From: Reinekea marinisedimentorum
Lineage (GTDB): Bacteria > Pseudomonadota > Gammaproteobacteria > Pseudomonadales > Natronospirillaceae
Direction of reading: 5' to 3'
Assembly (NCBI RefSeq): GCF_004341165.1
Contig: NZ_SLZR01000026.1
Location: forward strand, 1-34,834
DNA: 34,834 nt
Position 1 is the first letter of the stretch. Each line of letters starts with the position of its first letter. Below are positions 15,654 to 24,336 of the stretch, piece by piece. The translations under genes and the position numbers were made by a program. Under the pieces are notes generated by a model. That model did no database searches, was not told the DNA's origin, and saw only the letters and a list, made by a program, of their open reading frames with translations.

Positions 15654-17534
15654 ATGACTCTTTATCGTCAGGTGTTAATGTTGCTTTTGGTCACGCTGCT
15701 GGTGTCGTTCGTGACAGTGATGGGCCTGAACCTCCGATCAAACGCCGACTATTTAGAGCAACAGCTGCGCGCCAGTACCGATTCGGTAGCAACCAGCTTA
15801 GGCATGAGGATAGCGCCGTTTCTGAACCCCTATGACCCGGTATTAACGGAAAGCACAGTGACCGCCGCCTTTGATGGAAGCTTTTTAAAACGAATCGATA
15901 TCGAGTTTTTTGCCGATAACTCCCACCTGACGAAAACTAAACCGGAACTGACCCAGGGCGTGCCACAGTGGTTTGTCAGCCTGTTTGAAATGGCGCCGGT
16001 GGTCACGCAGGCACCGCTCACCAGTGGTTGGGTCGAGGTGGCGATGCTCACCGTGGAAGGGCATCCCGGTAATTTATATCGTCAGCTTTGGCAGTTGGCG
16101 ACAAACCTGGTGCTGATCTACGGCGCGCTTTTTATTGTGTTGGCGGTGTTCACGTCGATAGGGTTGCGCTGGGTAACCCGCCCTCTGGAGCACATTGAGC
16201 TGCAGGCTGAAGCCATTAAAGAAAAAGACTTTGATTACCGGATACCGCTGCCCCGTGCCCGGGAGCTTAAGCGTGTCGTTGAAACGTTGAATCACCTGAC
16301 CGGGATTCTGAAAAAGCGTTTTTTCGAGACGGCAAAACAGCTGGAAGTACTGCAGGACAGATTACTCATTGATGCCGATTCAGGCCTGTTAACGCGCCGT
16401 GCAGTTTTAGACATTGCCTTGGGCTACATGGAATCCGGTCAACCCGGCACATTGTTGCTTATCAGAATTGAGCATTTGGAGGCTCTTCGCCAGCACCGTG
16501 GCTTCCGAAGCTGGCGACAGGTTGTTGATGCGCTGTCATCCCATGCGGCAGATCAATTTGAGCAACAGCGCACCGATTACTCATTAGGGCGTCTTTCTTC
16601 GCAAGACTTCGCGCTTTTATTGTCATCGCCAGTAAAGTCTGAAACCAAGTTGCAGCAACTGGTCGATGCGCTGAATGGAGATTTAGCAGCCATTGAAGAA
16701 GAGCTGCAGTTAACTCTGGTAGCCGCCGAAATTTCTGCTGACGTTTCGGTTGGTGAGGTGCTCACCCAGTTAGATGATGAGCTTCGCAGCTGCTTATTGA
16801 AAAATCGCAGCTGTGCATTGCTGCCGAGTTTGCTTCCGGAGAATAGCGTTCGTACCGCCGAGGAGTGGCTGCTGTTTCTGAAAGACCGGCTGGCACAGCA
16901 GGCACTGCACCTGCGCAAACAGCCCGTTATAACCCATCATGGCGGGCAGATGCACCAGGAAGTGTTTGCTTCGTTATTGGACAACGAAGGCCACTCCCTT
17001 CATGCCGGGCTGTTTATTCCGGTGATTGAACAGTTTGAGTTGGGCGCCATGCTCGATTTGGCCGTTTTGCATAAAGCGCTCGACAAAAGCGATGACATTC
17101 CTGTTGCGATTAATCTGTCGTTATCAACCATGCGGGATACCGGTTTTATTTCTGCATTAACCAAGCTGCCGGCTCTGCAGCGTCAACAGGTGCTGTTTGA
17201 AGTTTCAGAAATCAACCTGAACAGAGAGTTTGATACCGTATTGAGCTTTGCCAATGTGATCCGCCAGCTGGGCTTTTCCATTGGCATTGATCAGGTAGGT
17301 GCCAGTGGCCGCTCTCTCGATTATCTGCAAAGCCTGCGGCCGGCTTATGTGAAGGCCGCACCGGGCTTGTCATTGACAGATTCAGACTCAATAGCCTTGC
17401 TGGAAAGTTTAACCAATACCGTCAATAACCTGGGCATTCCTGTCATTGCGACAGCCGTCGAAGAACAGGCCCAGGCTGACAGGCTTTGGCAGATTGGCAT
17501 CGCCGGGCTGCAGGGCTTTTTTACGGATCAGTAA
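15654..17534 (+). CDS. lapD: LapD-type c-di-GMP receptor
   Basis: 626 residues. An inner-membrane receptor that binds cytoplasmic c-di-GMP and then sequesters LapG through its periplasmic domain. Transmembrane segments lie at about 6-26 and 152-172. The periplasmic domain between them contains PQWFVSLF and GWVEVAMLTVEGHPG; Trp126 corresponds to the LapG-contacting Trp of LapD. HAMP is at about 173-225. The GGDEF domain is degenerate (SSQDF at 315-319, GLLTRR for the usual LTGLPNR). The EAL domain is also degenerate (EVF at 436-438, DQVG at 546-549 instead of DDFG), so it should bind but neither make nor cleave c-di-GMP. AAGGA lies 10 bases before the ATG. It is probably cotranscribed with lapG. 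Confidence 0.95.
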   Translation: MTLYRQVLMLLLVTLLVSFVTVMGLNLRSNADYLEQQLRASTDSVATSLGMRIAPFLNPYDPVLTESTVTAAFDGSFLKRIDIEFFADNSHLTKTKPELTQGVPQWFVSLFEMAPVVTQAPLTSGWVEVAMLTVEGHPGNLYRQLWQLATNLVLIYGALFIVLAVFTSIGLRWVTRPLEHIELQAEAIKEKDFDYRIPLPRARELKRVVETLNHLTGILKKRFFETAKQLEVLQDRLLIDADSGLLTRRAVLDIALGYMESGQPGTLLLIRIEHLEALRQHRGFRSWRQVVDALSSHAADQFEQQRTDYSLGRLSSQDFALLLSSPVKSETKLQQLVDALNGDLAAIEEELQLTLVAAEISADVSVGEVLTQLDDELRSCLLKNRSCALLPSLLPENSVRTAEEWLLFLKDRLAQQALHLRKQPVITHHGGQMHQEVFASLLDNEGHSLHAGLFIPVIEQFELGAMLDLAVLHKALDKSDDIPVAINLSLSTMRDTGFISALTKLPALQRQQVLFEVSEINLNREFDTVLSFANVIRQLGFSIGIDQVGASGRSLDYLQSLRPAYVKAAPGLSLTDSDSIALLESLTNTVNNLGIPVIATAVEEQAQADRLWQIGIAGLQGFFTDQ

Positions 17535-17813
17535 ATCTGATGGGTGCAGGCATTTTGAAACAATTTTACTTTCATTGCCGGTGGCACTTTATTGTCGTTT
17601 CATTGCCGCGTTCCAAACCACCTACCATCACGTCGTTTATTTGACGTGATTAATATCTTTTATTCATTGATGAAATATTAGGCTCTGCTTTTAGTACTAC
17701 ATTCGTTCACAGCTGTTCAAATAATGAGTAGTATTTCACAGTTTCTTTACGATAAATGAAATTCACATGGTTTTTTGCTTAAAAAATAGCCAGCCGTATC
17801 TGAGGGCGCGTCA
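17535..17813 (+). promoter_or_regulatory. Regulatory gap upstream of the adhesin, with candidate promoter
   Basis: This 279-bp AT-rich gap precedes the adhesin gene. ATCACGTC (17627-17634) and GACGTGAT (17643-17650) form an exact 8-bp inverted repeat with an eight-base spacer. It could be a regulator site or the hairpin of a weak lapD terminator. A candidate sigma-70 promoter is TTCACA at 17706-17711 and TAGTAT at 17729-17734, with 17-bp spacing, leaving a leader of about 70 bases. GAGGG stands eight bases before the ATG. Confidence 0.4.
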
Positions 17814-20800
17814 ATGACTGCATCATCTACTTATTTCGTTCAGCACGAAGGTTCCGTGGGGAAAATCCAGGGTACCGCTTTTATCGTGTCGCCTGACGGA
17901 TCGGCCAGAGTCTTATTAGAAGGGGATCTGCTCCAGCCCGGCCAGCTATTGATGACCGCCGCTGGTGGATCCGTTGAAATCATTGAGAATGGCCAGGTGA
18001 TTCTGGTGGGTGCAGCCGAAGATGCAGTCATTGAAACGACCCCACAGGCAGCCAGTGAAGAGCTGACTCTTGAGCAAATTCAGCAGGCGATTTTAGAGGG
18101 TGCTGACCCGACGGAGATCCTTGAAGCTGCTGCGGCAGGTGAGGCTGGTTCTGACGGGCAGGCAACCATTGTCTCGGTTGACCGGACTGGTGAGGCGACG
18201 CTGGCTCAGGCCGGGTTTGATACAGGTGTTGCTGCGGCCGGGGATGATGTTGTTATTACGGATAGCGACGGTAGTGATGCCGCGGTGAGCGGTGCGGTCA
18301 CGAGTTCCAACGACGCGCCGGTGGCAACGTCGGACGATCATCTGCTGGATGGCAGCGAAGAAGCGACCAGCGCGGTGCTGAACAGCGACATGCTGAGCAA
18401 CGACACCGATGCGAATAACGACGCGCTGAGCATCACCCATATTGAAGGCATCGAGCTGACTGGCGAAGAGCAAACGATCTCCGTGACCAACGGCATCGTG
18501 AACGTTGCGGCGAATGGCGACATTACCTTCACCCCAGCGGAGAACTACTTCGGCGATGTGAGCTTCGAGTACGGCGTGAGCGATGGCAACGGTGGTACAC
18601 ATACAGCGACGGTGAGCGGCACGATTACGAACGTGAACGACGCGCCGGACTTCATCAACGAAACCAGCGGAAACGATGATGACGCCTACGACTTCGGCAG
18701 CCTGCCGGAAGGTAGCACCAGCGGCACGGTCGTTGGCAGCGTCGCCGCCAGTGATGCCGATGGCGACACCTTAAGCTACAGCTTTGCGAACGGCACACAG
18801 ACCGATGGCGTGTTTACCATCGATGCCACGAGCGGTCAGATCACCCTGAATCAGGACATCGACGATGCCGATCTGGGCGACTTTACCCTGGACGTTGTCG
18901 TCAGCGACGGCAGCACGACGGATACCGCGAAGGTGGAGATCAGCCTGACCAACGTGAACGACGCGCCGGTGGCATTGGATGACACCGCCATCGCTGCTGA
19001 AAATACAGTACTGAACTCAACAGTCGATCTGGATGCCAACGACTACGATGTGGACGGTGATACGCTGACCGTTGTAGACGGAACATTTACCACCACAAAT
19101 GGCGGAACCATCACTATCGCGCCGGACGGCAGCTACACCTATACGCCAGCGACTGATTTTACCGGCACAGACACGGTGGGCTACACGGTAACCGACGGTG
19201 CCTTGTCTGATACGGGCACTCTGAGCATCGAAGTGGTTAAAGCTGGAACGCCAATCGGTACTGAGATTCCAAACGACGCACCGACCGTCGATGTTGTCGC
19301 GGCGGCGACCTTCAGCGAAGGCAGCGCGAGCGTCGGAGACGTGGCCTTTACCTTCAGCGGCAGCGACCCAGACGGCGACAGCCTGAGCTACACCCTGACC
19401 GAAGACAGCAACGGCTACCTGGAATTGGAAACCGATGCGAACGGAGCCCCGACAGGCAACATCGTGTTGACGGATGCGGGTGCAGCGGCGATCAACGCCG
19501 ACGACACAAGCCTGAGCGGTTTGACCGCGACCGTTGAAGTGAGCGATGGAAGGGCCACCGCGAGCGACAGCGCCGAGACCGACGTGAGCGCGGTGAACGA
19601 TGCGCCGATTGCAGTGGATGACATGGCAACCACGGTAGAAGATACACCCCTGATCTCAACGGTGGGTCTGGATGCCAACGACTACGATGTAGATGGCGAT
19701 ACGCTGGAGGTCGTGGCGGGCACCTTTACCACCACGAATGGCGGCACCATCGTGATCGCGACGGACGGCAGCTACACCTATACACCAGCGTCTGACTTTA
19801 CGGGCACCGACACCGTAGAATACACGGTGACCGACGGTAGCTTGTCTGACAGCGGGGTGCTGAACATCACGGTGGATGCGGTGACCGACGGCTTCAGCGA
19901 CGCCGACGAAACCGTGAGCATCGACGAAGACAGCGGCGAGCACACGGGCACCTTGTTGAGTGGCACCAGCAGTGTTGATGGCGACGTCACCGTCGCCAGC
20001 TTCAGCATTGCCGGAGAAAGCGGCCCGTTCACCCTGGACAGTGCATACGACATTGCCGGCGTGGGCAGCCTGACGATCAATGCCGATGGCAGCTACAGCT
20101 TCACGCCGTCGGATGAGTACAACGGCACGGTTCCGACAGTGAGCTACACGCTGACGGACGGCACGAGCACCGAGGGTTCCGAGCTGAACATCACGGTGGA
20201 TGCGGTGACCGACGGCTTCAGCGACGCCGACGAAACCGTGAGCATCGACGAAGACAGCGGCGAGCACACGGGCACCTTGTTGAGTGGCACCAGCAGTGTT
20301 GATGGCGACGTCACCGTCGCCAGCTTCAGCATTGCCGGAGAAAGCGGCCCGTTCACCCTGGACAGTGCATACGACATTGCCGGCGTGGGCAGCCTGACGA
20401 TCAATGCCGATGGCAGCTACAGCTTCACGCCGTCGGATGAGTACAACGGCACGGTTCCGACAGTGAGCTACACGCTGACGGACGGCACGAGCACCGAGGG
20501 TTCCGAGCTGAACATCACGGTGGATGCGGTGAATGATGCCCCCTCAGCAGTAAATGACACTGCCATCACCGCCGAAAACACGCCACTGACCTCAACGGTC
20601 GATCTTATTGCCAACGACTACGACGTAGATGGCGATACGCTGGAGGTTGTGGCGGGGAACTTTACTACCACGAATGGCGGCACCATCGTAATCGCTGCGG
20701 ACGGCAGCTACACCTATACGCCAGTGACTGGCTTTACAGGCAGCGATACGGTGGACTATACCGTGACTGACGGCAGCTTAAGTGATACAGGCACGTTGAA

Positions 20801-22130
20801 CATCAGCGTGATTGAAGGCATAGCACCCGTTGCTGAAGATGATCCTGGCTCAACTTCAAGTGTTTTTGGAAGTGGGACTGCAGACAGTGATTGGAGCAAT
20901 GCCAATATCACAGCGTTGGACGCTAATGGTGTAGAGCAGGGATTAACTATTAATGGCAGTAATGGGAAGGTTGGGGTTAGTACTAATACTGGTTATGGAC
21001 CGTCAGGCCAGATTCAGTATGATTTAAGTACTGGCCAGTCTGAAAGTATTGTGATTGAGCTCGATACGCCAGCAACTTCGGCAGAGTTTACCGTTACGAA
21101 TTTATATGCCAATGAAGGCGGAACTGGTAATCATGAGCAGGGTAAGTGGACGGTTTACTTAAATGGCGTAGAAGTTGCCAGTGGCCTGTTTTTTAATACA
21201 TCTGGGGGCACAGGCACGTTTACAATAGAGACTAACGGGCAAGCATTTGATGAGGTTGTATTTGAAGCGACGGATTACTCTAGTTACCCAATTGCAAGTG
21301 CGAAAGATTCTTCCGATTATTTCCTTAGCATGCTGATGGTAACCTCAGAAGTAGCCTATGCTCAGAACCCGGGCGATACCGTCTTTACCATTCCAGTTAC
21401 GGATTTGCTTGCGAATGATTATGATCCGGATGGCGCCAATTCAGACCTCTCAATCATAGAGTCGAGCCTGACCAGTAGTGTGGCAGGAAGTACGGTCGAG
21501 ATTGTCGGTGACGATGTAGTGTTTACCCTCCCATCCGATTACACGGGTGAAGCCTCATTTACATATCAGGTTGAAGACGCTGATGGGCTGTCAAGCAACG
21601 CTGCAACGGTAACGGTGATGGTGAATGATGTCTCTAATAGTTACGTAGGTAGTGATGGTGATGACGTTCTATCCGGGAGTGATGACAATGATTACCTGTA
21701 TGGCGGAGAGGGTAACGATACACTCGAAGGCGGTGCAGGTGACGACATCTTGACCGGCGGCTTAGGCAACGATTTCCTCACCGGTGGCGATGGCGCAGAT
21801 ACCTTTAATTTCGACAACATAGATAACGGTGCAGCTGATACCGTCGTCGATTTTACTCCGGACGAGGGCGATGTTTTAGACCTTTCCGATCTGTTGGTTG
21901 ACGAATCTGAAGAGACGATAGAAGACTATCTGAGCATAGCCTTCAGCAGTGATGGCGAAAATACGATTATCACGGTGAATGCCGATGGCGGCTCCAGTGG
22001 TGAAACTCAAACCATTACTCTGCAGGGCTGGAGCTCGAGTGATTGGGACGCTGCTGGGTACAATACGTCAACTGCTGATACACTGTTAAATGATCTTGTC
22101 AGTCAAGGCAAAATTGACATCGATGGCTAG
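17814..22130 (+). CDS. LapA-type RTX adhesin with retention module
   Basis: 1438 residues; a small relative of LapA/BpfA. The N-terminal retention module (about 1-110) lacks a signal peptide and ends in DPTEILEAAAAGEAG (98-112), the counterpart of the LapG cleavage region. Cadherin/VCBS-like repeats follow (about 163-1005). Three similar 87-residue DxDGDTL-type units begin near 388, 601 and 914, and a perfect 108-residue tandem duplication spans 683-898. An unrecognised domain occupies 1010-1181, then comes one more cadherin-like unit (1186-1272). About five RTX nonapeptides (1280-1323) and a type I secretion signal (GADTFNFDN, ADTVVDF) close the protein. Repeats should bind calcium at DxD and GGxGxDxL sites. 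It is secreted by the exporter encoded next to it. Confidence 0.93.
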   Translation: MTASSTYFVQHEGSVGKIQGTAFIVSPDGSARVLLEGDLLQPGQLLMTAAGGSVEIIENGQVILVGAAEDAVIETTPQAASEELTLEQIQQAILEGADPTEILEAAAAGEAGSDGQATIVSVDRTGEATLAQAGFDTGVAAAGDDVVITDSDGSDAAVSGAVTSSNDAPVATSDDHLLDGSEEATSAVLNSDMLSNDTDANNDALSITHIEGIELTGEEQTISVTNGIVNVAANGDITFTPAENYFGDVSFEYGVSDGNGGTHTATVSGTITNVNDAPDFINETSGNDDDAYDFGSLPEGSTSGTVVGSVAASDADGDTLSYSFANGTQTDGVFTIDATSGQITLNQDIDDADLGDFTLDVVVSDGSTTDTAKVEISLTNVNDAPVALDDTAIAAENTVLNSTVDLDANDYDVDGDTLTVVDGTFTTTNGGTITIAPDGSYTYTPATDFTGTDTVGYTVTDGALSDTGTLSIEVVKAGTPIGTEIPNDAPTVDVVAAATFSEGSASVGDVAFTFSGSDPDGDSLSYTLTEDSNGYLELETDANGAPTGNIVLTDAGAAAINADDTSLSGLTATVEVSDGRATASDSAETDVSAVNDAPIAVDDMATTVEDTPLISTVGLDANDYDVDGDTLEVVAGTFTTTNGGTIVIATDGSYTYTPASDFTGTDTVEYTVTDGSLSDSGVLNITVDAVTDGFSDADETVSIDEDSGEHTGTLLSGTSSVDGDVTVASFSIAGESGPFTLDSAYDIAGVGSLTINADGSYSFTPSDEYNGTVPTVSYTLTDGTSTEGSELNITVDAVTDGFSDADETVSIDEDSGEHTGTLLSGTSSVDGDVTVASFSIAGESGPFTLDSAYDIAGVGSLTINADGSYSFTPSDEYNGTVPTVSYTLTDGTSTEGSELNITVDAVNDAPSAVNDTAITAENTPLTSTVDLIANDYDVDGDTLEVVAGNFTTTNGGTIVIAADGSYTYTPVTGFTGSDTVDYTVTDGSLSDTGTLNISVIEGIAPVAEDDPGSTSSVFGSGTADSDWSNANITALDANGVEQGLTINGSNGKVGVSTNTGYGPSGQIQYDLSTGQSESIVIELDTPATSAEFTVTNLYANEGGTGNHEQGKWTVYLNGVEVASGLFFNTSGGTGTFTIETNGQAFDEVVFEATDYSSYPIASAKDSSDYFLSMLMVTSEVAYAQNPGDTVFTIPVTDLLANDYDPDGANSDLSIIESSLTSSVAGSTVEIVGDDVVFTLPSDYTGEASFTYQVEDADGLSSNAATVTVMVNDVSNSYVGSDGDDVLSGSDDNDYLYGGEGNDTLEGGAGDDILTGGLGNDFLTGGDGADTFNFDNIDNGAADTVVDFTPDEGDVLDLSDLLVDESEETIEDYLSIAFSSDGENTIITVNADGGSSGETQTITLQGWSSSDWDAAGYNTSTADTLLNDLVSQGKIDIDG
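19861..20532 (+). repeat. Perfect 324-bp tandem direct repeat in the adhesin gene
   Basis: Units 19861-20184 and 20185-20508 read the same base for base by eye and encode identical 108-residue blocks. The first 24 bases of a third unit follow (20509-20532) before the sequence diverges. The boundaries are in frame, so unequal crossing-over adds or removes whole domains. Confidence 0.93.
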
Positions 22131-22152
22131 CCACCTTTTCTTTTAGTGCGCA

Positions 22153-22185
22153 CAGGGGCTAGCTTGGCTAACCCCTGAGGTTTTT
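22153..22185 (+). terminator. Terminator-like hairpin abutting the exporter start codon
   Basis: Arms 22153-22163 and 22167-22177 pair over 11 positions with one mismatch. AGG and then TTTTT follow, and the exporter ATG begins at the next base. The GAGG ribosome site (22177-22180) starts on the last base of the stem. The element could terminate most transcripts after the adhesin, and the hairpin could also hinder translation of the exporter. Confidence 0.6.
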
Positions 22186-24336
22186 ATGACATCTGAAACA
22201 GATACATCGCAAAGCTCTTCAACCATACATGGCTCGACCCCGGCAGACCCTCTGCTGAACTGCCTGGTTTTCTTAACCCGGTACTATGGAAAACCGTTCT
22301 CTGCCAGCGCATTAGGCAGTGGCCTGCCGATGGAAGACGGGCGCCTGCCTCTGCAGCAATTTGCCCGTGCCGCGGAACGTGGCGGGTTAACGGCAAAGCT
22401 AACGCGCTCTTCTTTAACCAGCGTGTCCGAACTTTTGCTTCCTTGTGTTTTGATTCTTAAAGGCGGCCGCGCTTGTGTCGTGCTGAAAAAATTTGGAGAT
22501 GAGTACGAAGTGGCCTGGCCTGAAACGCCTGATGGCGTCGATCGGGTTTCGGCAGATGCGCTGTTAGAGCAAGCTTCAGACTACCTCTTCTACGTGCGTA
22601 AACGTTATCGGTTTGATGCGCGCGCACCGCAAAGTTTAAAAACCAAGCAAGGGCATTGGTTTTGGCAAACGATGCGCCTGTCTTTACCCATTTATCGCGA
22701 TGCATTGGTCGCTTCCTTTTTTGTCAGTCTGTTTGCGGTCGCGTCACCGCTGTTTGTCATGAACGTTTACGACCGGGTCATTCCCAATGAAGCCATGGAA
22801 ACGCTCTGGGTATTGGCGGTTGGAATGATTATTGTCGTGGGCTTTGATTTTGTTATGAAACAGCTCAGGGCCAAGTTGCTCGATTTAGCCGCCAAAAAAT
22901 CCGATGTCTTGCTTTCATCGCGGCTGTTTGAAAAGGTATTAGCCCTGCGAATGGATGCCAGGCCGCCATCGGTAGGTGCTTTCGCCCGTAATATTCAGGA
23001 GTTTGACTCGATTCGGGAGTTTGTTACTTCTGCCACAATTAGCGCCTTTATTGATGTTCCCTTCTCGGTGTTATTTATTCTGGTGATCTTTTTGGTCGCC
23101 GGGCCTGTTGCCATCGTTCCAGTCATCGCCATCGTTCTCATGGTTCTTTACGGCTTGTATGTAAAGATGAGAATGCGAGAGCATGTCGAACAAGGCGGTC
23201 GTTTTGCCACACAAAAAAATGCGCATTTAATTGAAACTGTTTCCGGTATTGAGGCGCTAAAGATCAACGGAGCGGAGAGCCAGTACCAGCATAAATGGGA
23301 AGAGCTTGTTGGTCATCATGCCAAGTGGAGTGTTGCCCTGCGCAAATACGCTACGTCAGTAGGCAATGTGAGCTCACTGGTTCAGCAATTGAATACCGTT
23401 TTTATTGTTGCTGCTGGGGTTTATCTGATCGCCGAGGCGCAAATTTCTATGGGTGGGCTTATTGCAGCGGTCATGTTGAGTGGCAGGGCGCTTGCGCCGT
23501 TTTCACAGGTCGCGATGTTAACGACACGCTACAATCAGGCCGAATCAGCTCTGAGTACGCTGGATGAAATCATGTCATTGCCAGAAGAGAATATGGAGCG
23601 TTATCTGCACCGGCCTTTTATCGATGGCAGTATCCAGTTTGATAACATCAGTTTTGCCTACCCCGAAAGCCAGCTTCCGGCGTTAAAGAACGTCTCTTTC
23701 TCTATTAAACCGGGAGAGAAGGTTGCCATCATCGGTCGAATTGGGGCCGGGAAAAGCACTATTGAAAAACTTCTGATGGGGCTGTATCAGCCTGGTTCAG
23801 GGGCAATTCGAATCGACGGTATCGATATTCAACAGATAAGCCCAGCCGATGTTCGCCAAAAAATGGGCTGCCTGCCGCAAGATGTGCATCTCTTTTTCGG
23901 CTCTATTCGCGACAACATATCTCTGGGCGTGCCGCATGTCGAAGATGCTCGTGTGATCCGGGCGGCAGAGTTAGCGGGTGTGAATACCTTTACGGATATT
24001 GAACCGCAAGGTTTGGATAGGCCTGTTGGTGAACGTGGCCAGTATCTTTCCGGCGGCCAGCGACAGTCGGTGGCGTTAGCCAGAGCCTTGTTATTTAATC
24101 CGCCGATCATGGTGTTGGATGAGCCGACCAGCAATATGGATAACTCCGCAGAGGCCGCCGTTCGGGAGCGACTGAAGGTGCTGACCCGCGAGAGAACGCT
24201 ATTGTTGATTACCCATAAGATGTCGATGCTGGATTTGGTCGATAGAGTCATTGTGATAGAGCAAGGAAAGCTGGTTATAGATGGGCCTAAAGATGAGGTT
24301 CTTAAGGCTTTATCCGGAGGGAAGGTTCGTGTCTGA
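22186..24336 (+). CDS. lapB: Type I secretion ABC exporter, LapB/RtxB-type
   Basis: 716 residues. The inner-membrane ATPase that drives adhesin export. The N-terminal domain (about 1-140) is a C39-like domain, not an active peptidase: at DPLLNCLVFLTRYYGKPF the catalytic Cys position is Pro. Transmembrane helices lie at about 175-440 (LVASFFVSLFAVASPLFVMNVYDRVIPNEA is the classic start). The nucleotide-binding domain carries Walker A GRIGAGKST (near 517), signature YLSGGQRQSVALARA (near 620), Walker B IMVLDEPTSNMD and the H-loop ITHKMS. The start is preceded by GAGG and a terminator-like hairpin. The adaptor gene begins inside its last codons. Confidence 0.95.
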   Translation: MTSETDTSQSSSTIHGSTPADPLLNCLVFLTRYYGKPFSASALGSGLPMEDGRLPLQQFARAAERGGLTAKLTRSSLTSVSELLLPCVLILKGGRACVVLKKFGDEYEVAWPETPDGVDRVSADALLEQASDYLFYVRKRYRFDARAPQSLKTKQGHWFWQTMRLSLPIYRDALVASFFVSLFAVASPLFVMNVYDRVIPNEAMETLWVLAVGMIIVVGFDFVMKQLRAKLLDLAAKKSDVLLSSRLFEKVLALRMDARPPSVGAFARNIQEFDSIREFVTSATISAFIDVPFSVLFILVIFLVAGPVAIVPVIAIVLMVLYGLYVKMRMREHVEQGGRFATQKNAHLIETVSGIEALKINGAESQYQHKWEELVGHHAKWSVALRKYATSVGNVSSLVQQLNTVFIVAAGVYLIAEAQISMGGLIAAVMLSGRALAPFSQVAMLTTRYNQAESALSTLDEIMSLPEENMERYLHRPFIDGSIQFDNISFAYPESQLPALKNVSFSIKPGEKVAIIGRIGAGKSTIEKLLMGLYQPGSGAIRIDGIDIQQISPADVRQKMGCLPQDVHLFFGSIRDNISLGVPHVEDARVIRAAELAGVNTFTDIEPQGLDRPVGERGQYLSGGQRQSVALARALLFNPPIMVLDEPTSNMDNSAEAAVRERLKVLTRERTLLLITHKMSMLDLVDRVIVIEQGKLVIDGPKDEVLKALSGGKVRV

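Noticed and set aside
18093-20404. Several long antisense open frames under the adhesin gene
   Set aside because: They mirror the repetitive GC-rich sense codons, and near-identical copies appear exactly where the sense repeat is duplicated.
19861-20532. Tandem repeats as a CRISPR-like array
   Set aside because: Units are 324 bp, contiguous, without spacers and in frame within a coding gene.
24281-24328. Earlier ATG start for the membrane-fusion adaptor
   Set aside because: It would add 16 residues overlapping the exporter gene; GTG at 24329 has GGAGG at correct spacing.
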